From NCBI GenBank assembly GCA_001939145.1, contig LSRX01000469.1, positions 186,001-250,000 of the forward strand: a stretch of DNA of 64,000 bases. Reading direction: 5' to 3'. The DNA comes from Symbiodinium microadriaticum (taxonomy: Eukaryota; Sar; Dinophyceae; Suessiales; Symbiodiniaceae). Below, one piece after another: positions 1 through 7,988 of this stretch. The translations under genes were made by a program, and so were the position numbers. The notes under the pieces were generated by a model. It saw only the letters and a list, made by a program, of their open reading frames with translations, did not search any database and was not told the DNA's origin. Positions within the stretch are counted from its first letter, which is position 1; every line of letters begins with the position of its first letter.

Positions 1-352
1 ACTACCCAGGTTCTTGTTGACGAATTCTGAACTTCTCCAGATTCTCGCTCCTTGGCTCCCTGCGTTGACCTCAGACTTCGCCTTCTCAGCTTCCCCGGTC
101 GAGGCCTCAGCCGCCTCCGGTCTTTTAAGGGAGGTCCTGACCTAGACCCCTATAGCTATCACACATGCCTTCAGCTCCATCAGGGAAATGTGGGCCATGA
201 CTACGGGAGCTTGAGTCCAGGGCGGTACAATCGGCAGGCAGTGTGCGCAAAACATACGTACATGTCATAATTGAGGGGTACTGAAATCCCTGGGTCTGCC
301 TTTAACTCGATGAAACCCTGACCGTCAGGGACTTCATTCTGCCAGCTCCTAA
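1..352. other. Stretch without a recognised gene
   Basis: I see no convincing coding segment, RNA gene or repeat here. A 72-codon plus-strand frame is present but its composition does not look coding. Confidence 0.5.
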
Positions 353-657
353 CTCAATGCTCATGCCGCATTCCGGACTGAGATGTCAAACGCATCACTT
401 CAAGCCGACCAGTGGGACGATCAGCTTGAGTTCGGCTTCGTAACCTATCCTGCGGCCTTACACGGCTGCGGCACCCCTGTGGTGATGGAGGTCTTATCCT
501 TTGAACACACCGCCTTGCTATCAGACCTCTTGAATCACCTGTGCGGCAATTTCGGCCAAAAAGAAAACAACAAGCCCGCGATTCCTCAAGTGCTGGCTAA
601 GCTGGCACCAGACATGCCTAGGATTTCCTTCCTGATGCCCAAGGCATCCGAACAGAG
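353..657 (+). CDS. Possible exon of an unrecognised plus-strand gene, 3' end cut by a repeat
   Basis: The frame is open from 353, after a stop at 350-352, and contains an ATG at 383. From the ATG it encodes about 90 residues with balanced composition and varied wobble positions (for example LEFGFVTYPAALHGCGTP and HLCGNFGQKENNKPAIPQVL), which looks like real coding sequence. I recognise no domain. Coding character stops near 657, where a repeat beginning GGGGGCCTTCATTATTAGA starts, and the frame ends in that repeat at 697. Start, splice sites and partner exons are unresolved; an acceptor AG lies just before the ATG. It is the only plus-strand candidate of any quality here. It could be an exon, a decayed gene fragment, or chance. 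Confidence 0.35.
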
Positions 658-903
658 GGGGCCTTCATTATTAGAAAAGGGTTTGGGAGTATATTAACAC
701 ATATAATTACAACGAGGAATCCTAAGGAGCAACATAAAAAATCTAGTAAGTATTCATTAAGGAACCCTAATGAGCAACATAATTGTAATAAGTATTCAGG
801 CTCCTCTAATACCCTGAATCTCTCTTGGCGTGCCTCCACTGCCGTTCTGAGCTCCTGGAACGGAGCCGGCCCACACCACAAGGCAGGAGGTTTATTTAAC
901 CTA
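658..903. repeat. Degenerate dispersed repeat with an internal duplication
   Basis: It begins with a GGGGGCCTTCATTATTAGA end, related to the element ends at 3498 and 44998. Inside, a unit of about 45 bp containing GAGCAACATAA and AAGTATTCA occurs twice in tandem (about 710-800). No right-hand inverted copy of the left end is clear. A short minus-strand coding-like stretch (ELRTAVEARQERFRVLEE) at about 810-865 is noted but not called. Confidence 0.45.
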
Positions 904-985
904 CCCATAGGCTCCTTAGTAGTTCCTTTTGGGGATTTCCTTATAGGATTCTATATATGAACCACAAAAAGGGGGAGCCTATGGG
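904..985. mobile_element. MITE-like element, family B, copy 1
   Basis: An 82 bp inverted-repeat element. The left end CCCATAGGCTCCTTAGTAG is mirrored by a right end reading GGAGCCTATGGG. It is flanked by TA on both sides (902-903 and 986-987), suggesting a TA target duplication as in mariner or Stowaway-type elements. Its core is in the opposite orientation to the copy at 1340. It has no coding capacity. Confidence 0.75.
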
Positions 986-1339
986 TAGGGCCTTACAGAT
1001 TCGAATCGGGCTTTCGGGAACTATACAGGTGCACGATGACTAATTATGTAGACACCTTTGCCCCTCTGTTGGCGGTTTCCATGCCTCGGCATGACTTTTT
1101 GCAGGCTAGCTTCACAAATAAACCTTCGGTGCCGTGCTATTTCGAGATTCCCGGGTCTCCCTGCCAGCTACAAGTTTGGACTCGAGGCTGGGCGGTTTCT
1201 GGGCTGTGGCTTGCGGCTTCAAGCCTCTCAATCAAGCATCGGATCCCCAGGTTTCGGATTCAAGTACTCAGTATGGGCCAAGGGCGCGTTACAAGTGTTG
1301 CCGGCATTTACTGCTGGAAGCTACCATATACAGGACTTA
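986..1339. other. Stretch without a recognised gene
   Basis: The frame from 1036 runs straight through the family B element at 1340-1429, so it is not believed to be a gene. Nothing else is seen. Confidence 0.4.
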
Positions 1340-1429
1340 CCCATAGGCCCCTAAGTAGTTCCTTTTTGTGGTTCATATTTAGAATCCTACAAGGTAATCC
1401 CAAAAAGGACCTACTTAGGGGCCTATGGG
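1340..1429. mobile_element. MITE-like element, family B, copy 2
   Basis: A 90 bp near-perfect palindrome. The left end CCCATAGGCCCCTAAGTAG is matched by the inverted right end, with TA on both sides (1338-1339 and 1430-1431). The core AGAATCCTACAAGGTAATCC is shared with the copies at 904 (inverted) and 23189. Confidence 0.8.
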
Positions 1430-1881
1430 TACACTCTCAACCACAAAAGGAGGCCTCCTGGCTCTGCCGAAGGTCGCGGATCAAGTCTTCGACGCCTTGT
1501 GGCAGGGGATGGGAGGGCCACCATGGAAAAGCTTTTGGGTTTAGGGTTTTCCCTCGCATAGCTAAGCATCAAAGCCCACAAGCGGTTTAGGGGTTTAGGT
1601 TTAGGGTTTTGGGGACATTATTTGCAACTGCTCTCCCTTCCCAAAACCATTGTGGACGTGGTGAGATGTTGTGAAATCGTGCGATGGTACCATGGCTGGT
1701 ATAAGTTCGTCAGGCAGATGTAGAGACCGTGAGAGCATGTACAAAGTATCAGAACACATACCCGAAAGCAAAGCTGGGCAGCGGCAGCTACCTGCCTTGG
1801 TCGGCGGCAGACTTGCCCAAAGAGCTACTCGTAGACTCTGAACTCGGGCTCCTCTTCTCGCAATTCGGCCAGCAGCTTTAA
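1430..1881. other. Stretch without a recognised gene; holds a dispersed telomere-like motif
   Basis: At 1537-1620 a TTTAGGG run is followed by TTTTCCCTCGCATAGCTAAGC and then CAAAGCCCACAAGCG. The same order of motifs recurs at about 47510-47565, so it is a dispersed repeat. No gene is seen. Confidence 0.5.
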
Positions 1882-1995
1882 AGGACACTGCAGGTGGGGA
1901 GTTTAGGGTTTATAGAGCATCTATAAGGCTTCTATAAGGAATATAGACCTTCTATAAGGCTCCTATAACGGTAACTTCCCACCTGAAAATGTCCT
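1882..1995. mobile_element. Dispersed inverted-repeat element, family D, copy 1
   Basis: About 114 bp. The left part AGGTGGGGAGTT is mirrored by AACTTCCCACCT near the right end, with outer AGGACA and TGTCCT also inverted. The core (CTTCTATAAGG, ATATAGACC, GCTCCTATAACGGTAAC) is nearly identical to the second copy at 53654-53766. Confidence 0.65.
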
Positions 1996-3495
1996 AGACA
2001 GCTTGGTCTGTGCAAGGACCCCTTCTACTACACGCCGAGGAAATGATCCTGGATTTAGGTGGGCTGCAGCAGCGGCATCTGCCACAGCTGCAGTGACGCT
2101 GTAAAGTATTACTCGACCTTGACGCGAACCCGAACCCTGATTTGCTATCAGCCCAAATAGCCATAAGAGCAGAAGTAAGCCCCAAGCCTAAGCCCTTTTG
2201 CAGCGGGCTTGCCTCGGCCCCCGGAAGCTCCCTCTGCCAAGCCTGAACCTGTAAACTCAAAACCCCTTAACCTTCAACCCTTAAATAAACCAAAAACCCC
2301 TAAACCTTCAACCCTTAAATGAACACCAAAACCCCTGAACCTTCAACGCTTAAAAATAAACAAAACCCCTAAACGTTCAACCCTTAAATCATCCCCGAAC
2401 CCTTAACAACCGACAACCCATTCACGAAGTCCATGGCTCCTCCGGTGAGCTTCCGAGAGCTCCTTGCCTTGGGGATTTCTTCCGTGGAATTTTTGCAGCA
2501 AGTTGCCCGGAGTAGCCTAATGCAGGGCCTCAATGATGCTTTTACCAGGACCCTCCAAGTACCCTCAAACAGGGTTTTGGTCCCAAATTAAGGGTACTTA
2601 GGGTCTAATAGAGGGTAGATGGAGGGTCGAGGTAGGTCGTATTAAGCTATGTTAATCATGTAGGACCATGGAGTCAAAAAGCAGTATTGATATATTCAGA
2701 CTCCTCGACTAACCGGTGAACCCAAGACGCAACACAAACCTCCACCATGTCGAACAGGTGCCAAGTCCTGCTATCTTACTGTTTGCTGGGCCGAACCCTT
2801 CATCAGGCATTTTGCACCCGCCGAGCTGACCAGATTGGAAAACAAAGATGAGCGCAAGTGCCAAGAGCTGCAGTAGCTCGTCAGGAAGATGCAAGCCAGC
2901 GACCGATTAGCGTTGTGAGGTCCATCAGTAGGAGGAATCAGATGAGGTTGACTGTCAGTTGCACACTGCGAAAAGGATTCGGAGCTTGGGAAAGACGCTA
3001 CTCCAGAAGCCAGGAAACGAGCAGTGGGAGCTTCTTGGTCGGATCAGTCGGGTCCCTGGCACTAAACCCTTGTGGAAGTTTCAAAGACTGCTGACAGTAG
3101 GCGCATGCTGCGCCCAGCTGTGTTCACCGATCGGATTGCCACGTGACATAACTCTAATTTCATGGAAGCTGTCGCGAAGTGACTTGCCCACCTGGCGTAC
3201 GGCTGGGAAGAGGTGTTGCCCAGAGCGCGAGTGTGACCGATTCATCAGCAAGCCCTGTCTTTCTGCAGGCTAGGTCTCGATGTTTGCTCGGTTCAAGAAC
3301 AATGAGAAATAATTTCAGGGTCCAGAGGTTGAAAGATCCAGTTCGCTTTAGAAAGCTTAGCACCATGGGCTGCTTGCATGTTCACAGATGGCATGGCATG
3401 AGCCTTGAGATCCATGCGCCTTTAAACTACGAAAACAGGGCTGCCAGACGGCCAGCATCGTCACAGGTGGCACGGCATGCCGTAAGAGCCTAATG
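1996..3495. other. Stretch without a recognised gene
   Basis: It holds the tandem repeat at 2259-2396 and a CCCTAA-rich imperfect palindrome at about 2545-2610. The longest frames are short, overlapping and non-coding in appearance. Confidence 0.45.
2259..2396. repeat. Tandem repeat, four units of about 35 bp
   Basis: Four degenerate units each carry ACCCCTAAACCTTCAACCC followed by TTAAAT and an A-rich spacer. The ACCCCTAAACC core resembles the complement of the telomere heptamer, so the array may have grown from one. Confidence 0.7.
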
Positions 3496-3497
3496 TA

Positions 3498-3593
3498 GGG
3501 GCCTTAATAATTAGAATAGGGTTTTGGGGTGGTATTTTATACTGTAATCATAATAAGGAACTCCCAAAACCCTATTCTAATTATTAAGGCCCC
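3498..3593. mobile_element. MITE-like element, family A, copy 1
   Basis: A 96 bp element with near-perfect inverted ends starting GGGGCCTTAATAATTAGAAT, extended by AGGGTTTTGGG, flanked by TA (3496-3497 and 3594-3595). The AT-rich centre has no coding capacity. A second copy lies at 44998-45090. Confidence 0.85.
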
Positions 3594-3595
3594 TA

Positions 3596-4133
3596 TAGTA
3601 TCTTGAGATTTGAGAAGATCAAGCCCTTCGGAGTCTTGAAATGCCTAATTGGGCGGCGCTCACCGTCAGCCCAAGACCCTAAACTCGGTTTAGGGTTTAG
3701 GGCTTTTAGGGTTTAGGGTTTGGGGTACTAAACCTGTATAACTTCACGCCACTATGTCTTGGAAGCTTCTGGGGCTTAGGGCGGTCTGGCGAGCTGCGTC
3801 AGGTGAAGCAAATACCGTCCTGCAAGGAAAGCAATTCTGCTGGTGGCTGCTCCGTCTGAGGTGCCTCATTATCATATTTCCCAACTTCTGCCAACGCAGA
3901 AAGACAAAACGGAACAGAATTTTCACAATCTTTCCCGTTGATGTTGGTTGCCATGGCAACTCACGTCGGAATCGGACTGGCCAATATGAGCAGATTGAAC
4001 TGCTCCAGAATGGACTTACAAAGTTCGAGATCGACGTCACCCACTGAGTAGCCGAGCAAGGCGCTTCCTGGCAGGGCGGACAGCTATGCCTGGAGCGAGC
4101 GCACATCGTCTGCGCCGCGATGAAGGGGCGTCT
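3596..4133. other. Stretch without a recognised gene
   Basis: Several TTTAGGG-like heptamers lie at about 3688-3726. A 97-codon plus-strand frame (3754-4047) and a 120-codon minus-strand frame overlap; neither looks coding. It may be intron or 3' flank of the zinc-finger exon just downstream. Confidence 0.4.
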
Positions 4134-4430
4134 TCAACAACATCGCGCAGTTTGAATCGCCGGCAATTTGCGCGGCATTCTGGCAGCTTTGATCTCGAAG
4201 CAGTTGCGCAAGAGGAGCAGCCTGCCTGGGACGTTCAATTGCTGCAGCTTCTGCCAAAGATGCTTGGTCGGGTGAAACCCGTCGCGATGCTCTGCATGAT
4301 GGCAGTAGAAACAATCCCAACCAGCTTGACAGTTCCCACGCAAGAAGTGCGTGCAGGGCCTGCAGCAAAACTCTGGATGACCTGGGCTGCCGGAAACACG
4401 TTCAGCAGCAATCCGTTTCGGAACTGCTTC
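4134..4430 (-). CDS. Exon with a CCCH zinc finger (putative RNA-binding protein)
   Basis: The minus-strand frame reads SGSPGHPEFCCRPCTHFLRG then NCQAGWDCFYCHHAEH. This gives a finger of form C-x7-C-x5-C-x3-H (finger at about 4296-4355), the spacing of CCCH fingers, which usually bind RNA in post-transcriptional control. A preceding G-S-x-G-H-P-E and a following K-x-L-W-x-K-L-Q-Q-L helix match a CCCH family I recall as multicopy in dinoflagellates; that is memory, not a search. The frame ends with a stop at 4134. An in-frame stop lies just upstream of 4430, so the exon begins near an acceptor AG there, but its exact start is open. No ATG precedes the finger in frame, so other exons must exist if the gene is intact. 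The frame was chosen for the cysteine-histidine pattern. Confidence 0.7.
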   Translation of the reverse strand, partial: EAVPKRIAAERVSGSPGHPEFCCRPCTHFLRGNCQAGWDCFYCHHAEHRDGFHPTKHLWQKLQQLNVPGRLLLLRNCFEIKAARMPRKLPAIQTARCC

Positions 4431-4890
4431 TCAGTCACTTCGGCAGCGGGGGGGTGGCGTCAAAGCTGGAACTGCGGGCAATCGTTGCAAATTGTTGCCC
4501 GCTCTAACAACTCTGCGAGATACTTGTCCTGAAAGCTCTCGACTTTGACCTTCAATCATGGTGGAATGCTTTTCGTGCAGGGTGGAGAAGGCGTGCGCAC
4601 CTCCAGCTCGATCAAAGTGAGCTTGTCATCTTCACGACCCAAACCATGGATCCTCCGGCAAGAATCGCGCCGATTCACACCTGGACTCCGCCAGCTGAGC
4701 CAAAACGTCACGTTTCGCATACAACATACAGAATACATGTGATATACATGTAGTACATGTACGAATTTCCACTAAACAGTTAACAATCGACGAAGCAATA
4801 CATAAGTACTCATATATCATGTTTACACACATACATAATATAGGGAGAGAGCGAGAGAGAGAGAGAGAGACAGAGACAGACAGACAGACT

Positions 4891-4945
<55 letters not shown>

Positions 4946-5118
4946 GCATCATGAGGTGCTTACTTGGTTCGGGCTAGCCCAGGTGATTTGAGGCAGACGT
5001 CGCGCTGCAGGAACATGTCAACGGGTCTGGCTTGCCTTACGGCTGCAACAAACCCTAAACCCTAAACCCACCTTTTCTGCCGTGCGTCACATATGGTCAG
5101 GCACATGGCAGCAACTAG
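4431..5118. other. Stretch without a recognised gene
   Basis: It holds the GA/AGAC microsatellite at 4841-4947 and a CCCTAAACCCTAAACCC run at about 5051-5069. No coding segment is convincing. Confidence 0.5.
4841..4947. repeat. Microsatellite (GA)n then (AGAC)n
   Basis: A GAGA tract of about 30 bp passes into roughly 18 AGAC units. Confidence 0.9.
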
Positions 5119-5780
5119 TTATCTACCCAACCTGGGATCCACACAAATCCCAAATATGTCCAGTTCTGATGACTTCACAGTTGCAGCGGCGCAGTATGCC
5201 AGAACACGCAAGAGGTTCTTGTACAGAGCTTTCTGCAGCCCACCCGGCACAGGCAAGGTTCGCTGAGAGAGTAAGTCTTCTATCAATGGCTCACAAGACT
5301 TTTCGAAGGGTGCGAGGTCCAGGTGACCCTGCTGGAGAGCCTTCCTTGCGGTCTTGGGATCCGCCGACACGTCGAGGCGGATTCGCAACCCACAGGCAGA
5401 AAGCCGTACGGAGGAGACCATGTCAAGCACTAGCCTCAATGCAAACTTAACTGCGTTCTTGTACACGATCTTGTCGGTAGCTGGGTTGATGATGGCTTTG
5501 TCGCCTTTGGCTTGAAAGACCACCTCGCGCATGAAGAAGTTGATCATCTCGGGTGTGAGCTCGACGTCTGACCGATGTAGACCTGAGCTTTGCTTGTCCG
5601 GATACTGCAGCATGTACAAAGTCTGGCCAAAGAGAGCCCGCTGGTCCACGATGCCAAAAGCATAGTGGAGCATCTGCAGGACGAAACGAACCACTACAAA
5701 GTAGACTTCGCGTTCGACAAAGTCAGGCACAGCGGGATCATTGACTTGACTCCTGGGATCTGCTAGCACCAAATCCACAT
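5119..5780 (-). CDS. Large exon of an unrecognised minus-strand gene
   Basis: A 219-codon minus-strand frame with strongly coding composition: long amphipathic helices (VEREVYFVVVRFVLQMLHYA; NAVKFALRLVLDMVSSVRLS), no low complexity and varied wobble bases. I recognise no domain or catalytic motif, and a membrane segment is not clear. The first bases fit an acceptor (CTCCCAG before GTATGG), and near the stop the sequence CCCAG/GTTGGG could be a donor at about 5131. The ATG at 5778 is therefore probably internal. The preceding exon at 6139-6551 could be joined through a GC donor in matching phase. The adjacent poly-C run at 5809-5817 is intronic if this is right. Coding status is fairly sure; function is unknown. 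Confidence 0.6.
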
Positions 5781-6138
5781 ACCTGGGAGCACTGAGGTCA
5801 CGGGAGCCCCCCCCCCCAACGAAAAGTACTTTACACTAGACTAAACTGAATTATGGTATGTTGTCTTCTATGAGGGCTAGATGATATCGACCCCCCTCCG
5901 GAAGGTAACGACATGTAACGTCCATTCTCACACCAATTTCCCGGCGAACCGAAGAGATAACTAGGGTGGCATACATCCAACCCATACTGCCTAACTATTC
6001 AAGGAGTATTGGGCTCTCGGGGTACTACTGCCAGGCTGATCGTAGGATTTGCTCAGCGCTAAGCCGTACTCACGGATTGCCCCCAGAACCCAGGTCGGCA
6101 TCGGAACTTGCAAGGCCTTCTAAGGCCTCCTTAAGGGC

Positions 6139-6551
6139 CTTGCTGGAACCAGAAATCCACAAACTCATGCGTGTTCATGTGAAGAAGCACTTGTGGAGAC
6201 ATCTCTTTTAAAGGGCCTTGACACACAACAACCCACAGATCGCCCGGACTCAAGGCATCCCAGCACTCACAGCTGGAAGAATGATGTTGCATGCCATGGG
6301 AGGCACCTCTTGATGTCCGCATCTTTGACTACCGGCGGACCATACCAGGTGGAGAACGGCCGGGTGCTTCGGCGATGGAACATATTCCTCAGATTGTATT
6401 CTGCCGCTTGTGCTTGTGACGGAGAGTCACCCAACTCATGTCGGAAGATTGAGAGGTCAAGGGCTTGGTTCACAAGTGCGACAAGAACTCGATGGGACGA
6501 GGCTTTTTGGGAAGATAACAGTTGCAACAACATGCACTTGTAGGCCTTGAA
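6139..6551 (-). CDS. Exon(s) of the same unrecognised gene, with a probable frameshift
   Basis: After an acceptor (CCTCAG) at 6552-6554 the minus strand reads FKAYKCMLLQLLSSQKASSH, continues through RHELGDSPSQAQAAEYNL and STWYGPPVVKDADIKRCLPW, and then reaches a stop at about 6267. Coding character resumes at once in another frame: CWDALSPGDLWVVVCQGPLK, then THEFVDFWFQQ. Only about 25 bases separate the two parts, too few for a normal intron, so I infer a frameshift (mutation or sequencing error) between about 6270 and 6300. The end CAAG followed by GCCCTT could be a GC donor at 6138; joined to the exon at 5780 it keeps frame. No domain is recognised. Confidence 0.5.
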
Positions 6552-6638
6552 CTGAGGTTGTGCAAGCTATTATCATGATATGTGCCGATGTCGGTCCTTT
6601 CGCGACTTAACCTGCGCTACGGGGGTCATTCTGCGTAC

Positions 6639-6796
6639 AAGCGCTGCAGCCGTGCTAAGGGGCTGACAGGTTTTGACTCCACATGGCATCCCTTCGCTGT
6701 CAAATTTCCTTGCGCAGCTGCTGCAAAGAGTCTCGCTGAAGAGCTGTCGTGGGATGCGCGAACGGAGAGGTCGAACAGATCGGTCATGTTGTGAAC
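6639..6796 (-). CDS. Upstream exon of the same unrecognised gene
   Basis: An acceptor CAG at 6797-6799 is followed by VHNMTDLFDLSVRASHDSSS and RLFAAAAQGNLTAKG, a coding-like stretch that runs to a TGA at about 6626. The donor is uncertain: GT at 6637-6638 leaves phase 2, whereas a GC or GA donor a few bases later would leave phase 0 and fit the next exon. Sequence further upstream passes into a TA/GT microsatellite, so earlier exons are not visible nearby. Confidence 0.4.
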
Positions 6797-6919
6797 CTGC
6801 GCCGAAATTGACCGTTGCATGTTGCAGGTGTACGACAGCAGGGTTGACATTTGGCAGGTATAACATAACGAAGTAAAACATAATGCCATAATACAACACA
6901 AATAATTTCGATGTGTGTA

Positions 6920-6946
6920 TACATACATATATATATATACATATAC

Positions 6947-6978
<32 letters not shown>

Positions 6979-6979
6979 A
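6920..6979. repeat. Microsatellite (TA)n then (GT)n
   Basis: ATACATATATA-type units pass into about ten GT units. Confidence 0.85.
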
Positions 6980-7894
6980 TGGTGTCCCCGCCATGTACCC
7001 ATGCTTGTTGCTGCCTTTCCTGCCCTGACCTGCATTGGCTTTGTTCACGCCTGCGATCCAGAGCGAAGCGCGAGGAGCCAGGGCGAGTGCCAGCAGCACG
7101 GAAACACGGGCAGCAGGAGGAGCCATGGCCGCAAAACACTAAACCCTACCTGGACCCCAAAAGTACGTAGAATAATAGCCTTTTCATAAGTGTTGGGCTA
7201 TTTTTTTTACCTACCTTTGGGGGTCTAGGTAAACCCTCTTTGATGGGATTTTGCCGCAAGGGGCTACTCGGACCTCCTGCTTGGAAGGCGGGCTGGTCGG
7301 GCCCGGCAACCTCGGGCGTTTATAATCAGAGTGATGGTGGCAATAGTTGTGATAATCCTCACATGTTCTGGACTGGGGGCTTGTGAGAAGTGCGAAGTTG
7401 CACTCAGACATCTGCGCAAGTCGGGATGTGAAGGCCTCGGGTGATATAAGATGTTAGGTTCTGAGGGTTTATAGGTTTAGGCTTCAGGGGTTCTGCGGGG
7501 TATAGTCGACTGGACATCTAAAGAAGGAACAACAAAGGTGATACGATTGCTGATCAACCCTAGCCCTAGACTACCCGCTGCATCGCCTGCGGAGGAGAAA
7601 CTAGGCCTCAGAGGTGGGATGGGACGTGCTGATGCCGGACTCTGCCATGCTTGACTGACTGGAGATCTGCAGCAGAAAGAAGCTACATACATTCCGTCAG
7701 TTGCTCATGCATAAGACAGCACGTCAGCCAGCTAAACCCTAAGGTTTCAAACTTCAACTTAACGGATCCAATCAGCCCTCAGCATCGAATGCCAAACTTC
7801 GGCTTTCCGCTCCAAGGCCACTGCTAAGCTCGAGGATCTTCGCCTGTTTCGACCCAGGAGCGTTCGAGAAGCTGAGAGTGTCAAGGCATTGTGA

Positions 7895-7988
7895 TTCGGT
7901 TTAGGGCTTAGGGTTTAAGGTCTAGGGGTTTAGTTAGGGGTTTAGGGGTTTAGGGTTTAGGGTAAACCCTAAATCCTAAACCCTAGAT
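7895..7988. repeat. Head-to-head interstitial telomere-like repeats
   Basis: About seven imperfect TTTAGGG units on the plus strand meet three CCCTAAA-like units in the opposite orientation at about 7963, making an inverted arrangement. Confidence 0.8.

Noticed and set aside
1036..1590. A 184-codon plus-strand frame
   Set aside because: It runs through the family B MITE at 1340-1429 and a heptamer repeat; the composition is not coding-like.
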